Shown here: positions 25,601 to 38,100 of the stretch, one piece after another
Layout: each line of letters starts with the position of its first letter
How positions within the stretch are numbered: position 1 is the first letter of the stretch
NCBI GenBank assembly: GCA_947044365.1
Contig: OX345636.1
Coordinates: forward strand, 3,616,001 to 3,680,000
Length of the DNA: 64,000 bases
Direction of reading: 5' to 3'
From: Petrosia ficiformis
Taxonomy: Eukaryota; Porifera; Demospongiae; Haplosclerida; Petrosiidae
Program-made: the position numbers and the translations under genes
Notes under the pieces: generated by a model
The model's database searches: none
What the model saw: only the letters and a program-made list of their open reading frames with translations
What the model was told of the DNA's origin: nothing

Positions 25601-28600
25601 TTATATTCATGAAAATTGAACATTGATATAGTGCATGGAGGGATGAGGTATGGCGACTGTGTACTAGAAGAAATATACCAGCTTGGCGCATCAGGGCCTG
25701 TAATAATAAATATAATTGTCAATAGTACAAGAACAGCACTGATATAATTATTTAACAATAATGTTATAATACACTATTTATTATATAGCATGTCAGAAGT
25801 CACTACGAGATAGAGCACATATACTGAATTTTAACGATTGAGTATATATGCAATTCTATAGCATTGGTAAAATTATGTAACTGCATGTATACTAATTAGT
25901 GGAATGAATCTAAATGTGTTTTGTATCATTGCAGAAGTCATATATAATAAAATTTGAGCAAATGCACTGAATCTACATGATTGAGCATATATACAAACAT
26001 GTGGATGTTCACTTTATTTCGCATAACAAATGAGTGGCCAATCTTGATGGAATTAATCAAAAACAGAAGGTTTCAATCTGTTAGATGACAATCCAAAGCT
26101 GCTATACATGTACGTCAATACAAGCAATGTGTAAATTATAGAAGTGGTGATCTTTTCTTAGGTGATTTTTTCTTAGCAATCACTGTGTCCATGCTTATTG
26201 CACAGAAAACATGCACATTTTCTTTACCCCATTACCAACAACTAAAACTCTTTATATAATATCTGAAAATAGTCAGGAAGTTAAGTAGGGATTGAACCCA
26301 GATCCTTGTAATATCTCTGTAGACATCATCAGACCCACCAGACTACCTTCATGGCTGAGTAGTGTATGATTCATAGGTGTATCTAGGCATGGGCAGACCA
26401 GGGCACTGCCCTGGTGAAAAATTGTAATTATAATACTTGTATAAATGGGAAATTAACTTATGATTATTGAATACTAGAGTTATTGCACACCGAAAATGCA
26501 GCATGCTGTCAAAAAAGGTATAGAAAATCATTCTGTAGTACGTATCAGGTCTATCTAAGTTTATTCTCAGACTTTGGCAGCCATAATTTGCTAAGGGTGT
26601 ACATAGTTAATTATAACACCCAAGAATGCTCCCCATTTAACTAATAGCTAATTAAATAATGAGCCCTGGCAGTTCATAATGATTTGATATGCCTATGGTA
26701 GGATTGTACTAATCCCAAAGCAAGATTTAAACCTAGTTATTTCTAACTCTCTCAACTAAACAGTGTAATGAAAGCTTTCTTTGTGATCCCTTTACCAAGA
26801 ATCATAAATTATGTGCCATTAGAATGAATAGACAACATTTCAAGTATGACCAGAACAATCATGGACATCTCCATGCACCCACAATTCAAACACTGTTGGT
26901 ACACATACCTGAAGTCTACATAGCAAATCATTTATTGGCCAGTGTTAGGCAAACTAAGAACACAATGCCAAACCACACACTCCACCCCAGAACACAACAC
27001 AAGCCCCGCCAGAAGATTGAATGCATAAGGCTTGTGCAAGGCATTATAATAGAAATAGAAACAAAGAATAATGGGAGGGCACTTCATGTACATGTAGCTA
27101 TGCTTGCAGTGATTCTTCTTCTCTTGAAGTATATGTACTAGATTCTTCTTGAACACTGTTTGTGAAATATTTTTAACTTTTATTATATTATTCATTGATA
27201 ATAATTATAGGGAAAATGCCTGCTACTTTAACTGTTAATTAATTAAAGTATACGCCATCCTATAACCATAATGCGAAATCTAGTATTAGTGGAAGATGAT
27301 TTTAAACATCATAACAGAAATGCAAGTATATAAGTAGTAACATTTCATTGGGTAAAAAATTGGAATTTGAAAATGTTTGGGGAGGGCCTTGTGTAAGTCT
27401 TATGCACAAACCTTTCATAATAATTAGTATGTATATGTGACCGGCTCTTAGTAATCCAGGTTTAGGGATTCCAATTTCAAACATTTTTTTGTCTTACTTA
27501 ATTAGAGCATTAAATTACCCCTAGAATAGCATATCAGGCATCCCAATTGAGATAAGACAAAGCCACAACAAACGAGTAAATTGTTTGTGTCATTAATCTT
27601 CCATATAATTGCATATTTTTATGCTCAAAATTGTATTTTAATCTATAAGCCTGGTTTTCTCAGAGCCAGTACTATAATTATGGTTTGACTTATGATTTCA
27701 ATATATTTTTCATAATCATAATTGTTTGTCTGCATGGAAAGAGATTCTTTTCAATTTGTTATTATTATTACCAAAACCCCCACCCAAGTACTATGCAAAA
27801 CAAAAAACACTCTAGTTGGATTAGTTGCATGCAATGGAAATGCATGAGTTATTGAATGACATCACTTGTCACAAGTAGAGGTGAGGTGAATATGAACCGT
27901 TTTCAAATTAATGTTAATGATATTTACCTTTTAGTAGATTAACGTTTGACACATGGAAACACAGGCTGTCATTACGAAGATACTCCGTGCCCTTGTCACT
28001 GTTGTATTCTAGATCAGTCTGGGAGATGAACTGATTTTGAAATAAACCATATGGTGGCATTATATCTTCAAGCATTCTTTGCCGACAGTCTAGTGGGGTA
28101 CTATCGTTGAAGGAAATAATTCTCTCCACATGTCTGTTATCCTCCCTCAAGTTGAGAAGTTGGACCGTAACTTCAAACTTTGCAGGCCAGTCTAAGTTGT
28201 CATCATTCTCACCTTTCATTATAAACACCCCTGGAGACACATGTGTACCACTACCACTGCCACACCCGTCAGCATCAACCACTAATTTTAACTTATATCC
28301 ACATTTTGCTGTGTAAAATGCTGGACCATGCCATCTACACTTAACTCTCTTGTATTCAGAGAAATTCGACATGGTTAATAGGCATGGAGGAAGAAGATGA
28401 GGGGATTTGATGGCTGGATATGTGGACTTGTACCAACTTGGTGTAATGACATCTTGACCTGTAAGTAAAATTAAAAATGAAAATTAATATATTAATTATT
28501 GTGTTGTTATAAATGTTATGTTCAAAGGAACATGTGATTGATACAATAATGATGTTATGTACCTCCCTACTATATAAATAAATTATAGTGTATCCTGAAA

Positions 28601-31600
28601 AATCTGAAAAGGATGATCAAAGGTGAATCTTTGCACACAACCGTACCACAATGCAGACAACAGGATTGGACAATGAAATTGTTTACACCACGTCACAGCA
28701 ATAATACTAGCTGTGTACCTGTAATACTAGGGCTGTGTAAAACTTTAACTCCAATCTTAATGCTCTGAACTGAAATACTTAAAAGCTTATTGGAATTATA
28801 TCTGAAACAATAGTTCTCTTTACAACGAAGCTGAAAGAAATGTTGATGTGCAAATCTTATTATTTCGCAAACTTAAAAAAAAAAGGCGGTGGACACTTAT
28901 AATAGCTGCTTTCGTGATACATTGATTTTAGTTTCTGCACTACAACATTACACGTATTTGTACAAGTGGAAATTGTATGAATGTTTCAAGAATATCTGAC
29001 CAGGAGCCCATAATGACATTGATCAGAAAGCGCAAGTGTAGGAGCAGCAGACAACCAAGCATTTGGTCAAACTATCTATCTGACCGTCTTTTGTTATTTT
29101 AGAATCCACGTGTATCCATGCCTTGGTTAAAATTATGGCTTCTAGAAAATGAACAGCTACTACTAACTTACAGTGGAAACATTCGATAACAAATTTATTC
29201 GATTTGTTAATACACAACTTTTCACAGTCAAATTTCCGTGGGCACAGCAGCAAATTGTATTGCACATGCATATTGGAATTACAATAATTATTATTCTGAT
29301 ATTTATGTTAGAGTTTTATGGCAGCAAGTCGAATAACAAATAGTTTATTAGTTAATACAAATCGATTATATTGAAAGAAGATAGATAACTAACTTAGTCT
29401 AACTATACATAAATGAACTGATTCCTTATATAGAAGGATCTACAGAAACAACTAGAATGTTCTACAAAAACATGTGCATAAGAAACTTCTAGAACAAATC
29501 ATACAACAAAAGTATCAAAGCATATCACACAAACACCTACAAACAATCTAGTTTTAAAGTGTTAATTCCAATAATTTATTACATGTACATACACAGGAAA
29601 AGCAAGCATGTTTGAGATCTAATCCGGAAAGCATGTGTACAAGAAGATCTGGGATGCAGTTGTAGAAGATAAATTAAAGTGTGAGAGACATATCCAATCA
29701 TCATTATCAATTTGCTATTGCTGTACTTAAGGATAAAGTCACACTCTCAGAGAAGTTTTCTCTATATTTTTGACTTATGGTGGATCTATTAGATGTTGAG
29801 TTACAGCTAGCAGGTGTTATTCTGCAGACCTATCACAAGGTGGCCTCGAAACACCATGTGTATAGAAATAGATACGCCTGAACTTTTTTTATCAGAATCC
29901 TCTCCAATAAGAAGAGGCCGACCTCTTTTTTTTTTTTTGTCAGAAGCTTCTTTGTAGCATTTTTGTCACCTCACCATGACTCTTCTTCAATTCAAGTGTA
30001 TAAGCCTTTCTCCATTCACATACACTTCAAATTGGGGTACTTTTTGGCATAATATGGAACAGTAAAAATTACACCCTCCTCCACTCATTTTTGCCAATCT
30101 GGGATTTCTGCTCTGTAGTATACTTAATATATGTTCCTTTTTTAAATTAATCACTGGATGGAGTTGACAAAAGCTATGGAAGAGCAAAGTATGATCCTGT
30201 ACCATGGGGATCTTGTAGCCCATGATCCTGATCTTCTTTATTAGCAACAGGTTTAAAATAAGCAATTATCTGCACTTTGCTGACTATATAAAATTATAAT
30301 CAATTATCATGTGTCCGGGTGTGGACTATACTCTATTCACGTTCAGCAGTCGCGAACGTTTTTGGTTATAACTTACTTATACATCGTCATATTGACACGA
30401 CCATGCTACTCGTCGTAACTTGCCGATTCCTACAATTTGCAATATGATCACGAATCATAAACTATACGAATTGTAAAATTAAGCTCTATGCTTAAGGACA
30501 GGAAGTCCTAAGAGCACAAAGATACTTGAAAATAAGTAGCTTATAAGTAGATACTATGTAATAATAATCTGCAATTAAATATATATCTATTCTCCATCAT
30601 TACTGATGCTGCCATCTGATTCTGAATTGCTACTTTCTTCTTCTGAACACTCATTTGATTCTCCTCCAAAATAAATAGAAACTCCTCTATGTATTCTTCT
30701 TGTATCTAAATTCAATAATTTACACAGTGAAATTCGTCCTCCTTTAAATAACATCTTCTCATTTAGAACCTGCAGTAGCTTGTCCAGTGTTGAATACTCT
30801 TTTTATTCTCACAAAACTCACGTACGATACGATGAATAGTATCAATATCAAAGGCATCAACATCTACACATTCTCTGCTTTACTTATATCTCTTATTTGG
30901 TGATGTAAAAGAACTTCCATCCAGCTCTCTTTTCTCCAGTAGGACACGATTGACAGTGCGCTCTGAGAAGCCAGTGGCTTCAGCAGTTTTCTTACATAAC
31001 TTTGGTGGAGTGGACTTCTGTTTTTTACTTTGCCGATCAAAATATAGTCATGTACATTGCAAATAACACTCTTCGAGGTGCTCTTAACTCGTTTTCTCTT
31101 TGGCATTGTCAATTGTATATACAGATGCAGGTGGCTAATCACAGCAACAGTTTATCTAACTTTCCTGGCAAGACATGCAGGTACACACGAGGTAAGTACA
31201 ACCTCATGCATGTGAGAAACCACAAACAGGCAATAAGCTTATATTCCAACGATGCAATTCTTCCGCTGTTGCCTTCCGCGACTCCTGAATGTGAATAGAC
31301 TATAGTCTGGTTAAATCTTCGCAGATTTACTCTGTGAAAATATGCCCCTCAAAATGTTTCTGGTATAATTATGTCTACGTTGCCTGTAAAACACATTACA
31401 GAGAAAGAATTGAATGATAATATGAATTGTGTAGACTGTGAAAATATTACTTGTGAAGCAATTGACCAAGCAGTAAGAAGCCTTCACTGCAATCACTTCA
31501 ACCACAAAAGACAAACGCTCTTGAATAGGACTAAACAGTTGTTTCTCACCTTTCCAACACATGCTCTCACTTTTCTGATAGTAGGTGACTCTATTTCTGC

Positions 31601-34600
31601 CACTAGAAGTGTTTGTTTACTAGCAAGGAGATCTGGGATGCAGTTGTAGAAGATAAATTAAAGTGTGAGAGAGACATATCCAATCATCATGATCAATTTG
31701 CTATTGCTGTACTTAAGGATAAAGTCACACTCTCAGAGAAGTTTTCTCTGTATTTTTGACTTATGGTGGATCTATTAGATGTTGAGTTGCAGCTAGCAGG
31801 TGTTACTCTGCAGACCTATCACAAGGTGGCCTCGAAATACATGCATATACAAATAGATAGGCCTGAACCTTTTTATCAGCATCTTCTCCAATAAGAAGAG
31901 GCCGACCTCTTTTTTTTTTGTCAGAAGCTTCTTTACAGCACTTTCATCACCTCACTGTGTCTCTTCTTCGATTCATGTGTGTAAGTATTCTACACACACG
32001 TGTTGGGGTACTTTTTGGCATAATATGGAACAGTGCAAACTACACCCTCTTCCACTAATTTCTTGTCAATTTGGACTTTCTGCTCTTTATTATGCTTAGT
32101 ATATGTTCCACTTCTTTGATCACCAGAGGGAGATGACTTCAGTTCTGCCATTGATGCTCTCGCCTTCAAGTTTGCAGAAGCTATGGAAGAGGAAAGTATG
32201 ATCCTTGAAAGTATACCATGGGGATCTGGTAGCTTATGATCCTGATCTTCTTTCTTAGCAATAGGTTTAAAATAACAATATATATAATTAATTATCATGT
32301 ATATGGGTGTGGACTAGTCTGGTTAAATTTTATTTAATTCAACCGTGAATATATGCCCCCTCAAAATGTTTCTGCTCTAAGTTTCCTGTAAAACATGTTA
32401 CAGAGAAAGATTGGATGATAATATGGGTTGCATAGACTGTGAAAATATTACAAAGTAGCAAGAAGCCTTCACTGCAATCACTTCAATGACAAAAGACAAA
32501 CACTCTTGATTAGGACTAAACACTGGTTTCTCACCTTTTCCAAAGCGTGCTCTCGCGTGATTCTAATTCTGCCTCCAGACATGTTTGTTTACTAGCCAAC
32601 CTTGGTGATCTTCGAGGAGTAGATGCCATATTTTACAAAGGTGAGGTACACATCATCATGGGTTGTAAAAATAGTAACAGATGGTTAGACATAATCAATT
32701 TAATTAAATGTGTGGTAGTCTGCCACTCCACTTTCTGGTCAATGTCATTATGGGCTCCTGGATCTGACAGAATTTTGAAAAACCTCTAAGGGTTAAAAGC
32801 TAGCTGAAGAGATTTTCTGAGCATACACATTTTGTATAGTAATTAGTTAAAGCCAGTAATAGTGCTTGAAATCTTCTAAATTTCCAGAGAGAAATGGAGC
32901 AAAATATTTCCCACTTTTTACTTTAACAAACTCATTACAATTGGGCACAATTTGGTTAAATGAGCTAAATGCATGCACTATTTAGGGCTGTATGGAAATT
33001 CCAATAAAGCTACATTTGTTGTAATTACAGCAGGTTGTTGTTAATTTGTTAATTTGTTATTAAAAAGGTGTTGTTATGTTGCTACGAAAAGACACTGTTC
33101 ACTCATTTGTATATATGGTTGTATGTTTCTGCACTACACATTTCAAAGCATGAAGTAGTACTCCATGTCGGAAAAGGAGCCAAGTTTGGGGTAGAGAAAG
33201 TGAACGGTGGCCAAAATATATGCAATAGAGTCGCCAGTGTTGGAAGTGGGAAGAATTTTGAAAACAAGCTCAGTCTTCTAAGGGTTAATTAAACATAACG
33301 CAAAAGGAGATTAGAATAGCATGTCGATGTATGTATGATGCATAGACTTGCTTTCTAGCTAGTTCTAGTAAGACAGAAAGAGACATTAGGAGAATAAGTG
33401 AAAAACAGAGTTCGCTTGCAGACTTGGCTGGATGCTGTGTTTGCAGTAATCGGTAAGCAAGGTTGAGGTGACTGTTAGATTGCTCCAGGAGGTCTAGAAA
33501 GTTGTATAAAACCTGCACTCTGTATTGCTGAGCCACACCGCATAATAGCTTGACCAAGGTGGGTGTGGTTATAATAATTATGTGGTTGCAAGATTGAAAG
33601 GGGAATACAGGTTAAGGAAGTTGCCTATTGCGTCATTTGTGGGACTTAGTCAATTAATAGGCATGGTGTGTACGTGCTATTGAGATACAGAGCATGATCG
33701 TAGCTTGCATAGAACTACAATAGCTGTTCTATCTGAAATACATTTCTAAAGTTCTATAAAAAATCTTTTAAAAAGTGAGTAGAGTAGATAATCAATAGGC
33801 GGTTCTGTTTCAGGCACGAAAAAGTCACCCAACTAGTAAATATTGGACAATTGTAGGGACACCTTTTTCTCCATATATGCTATTATTTGTAAATGCTCTT
33901 AGGAATTATAAATAGTTATCACCTGCAAAGTTTATGATATTGGTTATCAGTTGCAAATAGTTTGCAACTGATAACCAATAGTTTATAATTGTACTTTATG
34001 TATTAATTTTATAATCATTGTAGCCAATTGATGGTATATACATAGTCATATTATAGTTTTGGAGTATATGCAAGTGATTTTCCTTTACATAGCTTATGAT
34101 TATTATTCCTTAATATCAGTTATTGAATTAAGGCAATTGATTATTGTTCAATGCTGATCAGCAAAATATATAAGTGACTGCATGCAAAATATGATCATGT
34201 CCACATTTCTAAAATAAAGCAAAAACATTTAATACCCGTGATTTTAGCACCCATTATTGAATAATTATGTACAATCTAATATCAATTCTTCAGCATACTC
34301 GATATTAATTTCACTTCCTGTGCTAAAAAGTGAGCTATTGAATACAGGCTGAAATGATTTTGCTGGAAACTCACAGTCTGAATTTGGTAACACAATTATT
34401 ATAATTGCCGAGGGCCTTAGTGCGAGGCATATAAATCATGCAGTGTGGAGGTTGTATCTCAGCTAGCATATGTATAATATATTTTGTCTGCATTCAGGAA
34501 TCCAATTAAAACAAAAATAATTAGTTCCGAGACTTTTAGACACTCGCCTTGCTGCTTTTGTTTGCAGCTAACGGAGAATGATTTTGGTATTTCTGGCTTT

Positions 34601-35121
34601 CTTATAGAGTATTCTGTCTAACACAAGTGACTATTGGAGTTAGAGGGAATTTTGTCTTGCAAGACTGCCTAAGCAAACATTCCAATTGCCAACGAGAGAA
34701 GGACATAGGAGGATCAGCCTCATGTATAATTATGTAACTGTAGCATGAAATCAATTGGGCTCCTGCAATCACCAAGGGACAAAAGGAGAAGGCTAGATAG
34801 GTAGTAGAGACGTTCTCATCATGCGCTAGGCTGTTCCTCGGTGTTTTCATGAAGAGAGTTCTGATGTTAATACAACAATTATATAATCCCCTTTGTTTCT
34901 TGTATTTCATGTATTTTACAAATTGTCTGTGCAAGTAAACTTAATATCTTCACTCTCGAAGCTAATTATATATGCTTATGTGTGTGAGGCTGATCTGCAT
35001 ATATATTATGCCTAGTAATTATTATGCAGTCATCATATTATTATAATAATAATGTCACGAATCTATTGTCTATAGTCATTTCCAGAAAATGCTGAAAATT
35101 ATATAGTGTCTGGGGTATATA

Positions 35122-35167
<46 letters not shown>

Positions 35168-38100
35168 ACAATTTTGATGATAGCATAGATTATATGTCAC
35201 ATAATACTTTAAACAATGCATGCACTGAAATGATATTTCTGTTACCTGTTACTAAGGTCACTTTGATAACTTTGAACTGCAGCATATCGTCTCGAAGATA
35301 TTGAGTGCCTTTCTCTGGGTTGTAGGATAGATCACTATGTCTGATAAACATTCGGCAAGACATGCCTCCAATTGCTTTTTCTCCAGTCGACACTTGGTCT
35401 AGACAATATGAGGGTGCCATATTGTGACTGAAGATTTTCTCCACGTGTCGTGTATCCTCTACCGAATTGATAAGCTGGACGTTAATATAACCTTCAAAAG
35501 GCCATTTCAACTGGTTGTCATTGCGGCCCTTCATAAGATATACAAAGACAGAGACATGTGTACCTTTAGCACTAAAGAAACCATTTGCATCGATTCGTAG
35601 CTGTGCTTTGTATCCATTGGGTGCAGTATAAAAGTGAGGGCTATACCAGGACTCATCGTTATTTTTGTATTTGGAGAAATTATTCATCACTATTTTACAC
35701 GGAGGAGATGCTAAAAAAATTAAAAGGTTATACTCGTAATTACACGATAATCAAAATGAAATGCTATTTACCACATGATGTATGAACAATCATTATAATT
35801 ATAATTATTTTTGTATTGAATTCTCAACTCTAGGAATTGTTATATAGAGAACAGGTAACTCTTTTAAATTATGTCTTGTAAAACCAAAACCTCCTCAAGT
35901 TTGTCCCATGTTTTGGTGCAATACTAATACTACTTTTTGCATAGCACTTAATGATTAGGATCACCATTCCCAGGCTTATGAAATTTTAAAACACCTAATT
36001 AAAGGGGCACATGTCAATAGCTTACCTTTGCTGGCAAATCCCTGACTTTCAATCTCAGTCTGCTTCAATTTGGCATCTAGATGGCATGAATATAACATAA
36101 ATTGCTACACTAAACGCCTCATTCTTATTACCCATCAAAGGAAGTGCAGAAGAATGTTGGCCCAAGTATTCACTCTTTTGTGATTGTTCACTTGTAATAG
36201 GATTTTGCTTTGATTCAAACATTGCAACTATGTATAAAGATCATCTGTAATGCATATAATTATTATTTGTATACGAATTAACCTTTATTGTGAATTCCAA
36301 ACTGAAATTTTGATATTTCAGACTCTTGATCGTTGTTCAGTTCTTGAACTGGTGCTAATGTACAAAGAAAAGAATATTCTCCAATATTAGCTCAGTATTG
36401 ATATAAGCAGCAAGTAATATAATTAGCTATTAGTCTCATTATTATATTTATAAGCTGCATGAATGTAATTTTCTATCTGGGGTATGGAATTTTTGATTAT
36501 CCATACAACAAAATTATTTACATGTTCATTTTACCACAAAATATTATAGGTTTAATGAAATAGGAGTGCTCCCACATTAGAAAGATGTTGAGGCAGTTGG
36601 TCTCAGTCAGAGGAACACTGTTTCAGCTAATAAAAGTTTCAGATGAGTTCAAATATTTGTGCTTACTGCACCACATGAATTTGCCCTAGTATTTACATTC
36701 ATTAGGCATTTAGTCCTTGTTCTACTGCATACATTTATCATTCAGTCGGGCAGCATTAATGATGTCCATAATTATCTTTATAATAATCATCGTCATTTAT
36801 GTGAAACATTAATTTTGCGTCAATACCTTTTCTCTGATCGGACAGTTTTTTTCTTGGTGTTGGCACTGGTAATTTCTTCTTTTCCTTCTTTTGTTCTGCA
36901 ATTAACAACAAGCACATTTGATAATTTGTGACTCATATAATATAGTCAGTCAATATTGATATTGACTTCCATCAAAAATTAATCAGCTATTTGCATGCGG
37001 TATATTGATCAATGCATGTTGGGTGTAATGCAACTCACGTAAATCATGTACATACAAATCCACATTTTCATATATCGATGTTTCTTCTGCTTCTACTACT
37101 GCAAGATGTATACATATTTTGAAGTCATAGCAAGTTAAATATGAAACAATTATAACTATTTTTGTAATAATTTTGATGTGGTTAGCAATACTATAATTAG
37201 CTCTCGATTATTAGTATCACATTATTAGTATCACATTATAATAATGAAATTTTTATTATTATTATATTATCTTATATTAAGAGTCGTGTTGTCTGTGTGG
37301 AGACAGCTAATTGTATAATGGTATTAATAATCATAAATCCTTTAACAAACATACTTAATTAAGAGCTTTAGACAATAGACGTCTAACATTATAGATATAA
37401 ATGAAAATAATTATAAAAACATAATTATTATTATAATACATAATGGTGAGTTACAACCTAAATTTTACTGTTTTGTTTTCATGATAAATATAATAGAGGC
37501 TATTTTATATGCTCACTGCATGTACAACATTCATTCAACTATATATGATCTCCTCAGTCCATAAAGAATGGTATCTACAATTAATATTTTAGTAATGCCT
37601 CGAGAGATTTTCTAAAATAAATTATAGCTGAGAAAGTGGTCCAACATATATAATTATTATTTCAGTGTAGACAGAAGACTTTGTTTCTTTCAATTAATTA
37701 ATGCATTTTTAAAACCTCTTTTGGGATGTATTTCTATTCATTGCTTAATATAGTTCGACAGCATATAAGTGAGTTGAATAATGATACTTACACTCACATT
37801 TGTAATTCAGCCCCAACTTTAATTTTGTCCCTACCCCAACAACACATATTATAGCTACCTTGTTTCATGTCTGGCATTTTTTTTCTTGGTGTTGGTACTG
37901 GTAATTTCTTGCCTTTCTTTTGTTGCTCTATAAAGAAAACATTTCTTATTTAACATTTAAATAAACATGTGAGCTCACTGTTTTTGCTCATAGTATTATG
38001 CACACAAATTACCTTGCACAACAGAACTCCTTGCATTATCTATTGGTTCATCAATGTCTGGTGACAATGGTAAAGTTTGCTTCTCGATTGGTGTCTCTGA

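Larger units (their letters stand above)
28459..35245 (-). other. Largest intron (6.8 kb) of the Death-MATH gene, transposon-filled
   Basis: This intron separates MATH1 from MATH2. It holds duplicated transposon segments (29645-30310 with 31628-32310; 31310-31600 with 32320-32600; 28995-29170 with the reverse complement of about 32620-32770), a DDE-transposon N-terminus, a perfect hairpin and an (AT)n tract at 35125-35162. No further MATH exon is recognised. Confidence 0.7.

Noticed and set aside
25131..25691. Two further minus-strand open frames beside MATH3
   Set aside because: They are shadows in other frames of exon 12, with no domain of their own.
22138..35710. Five separate single-exon MATH genes
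   Set aside because: Each exon starts after a good acceptor and, except the last, ends at a donor in phase 1. Only the last has an in-place stop. One joined gene explains this better.
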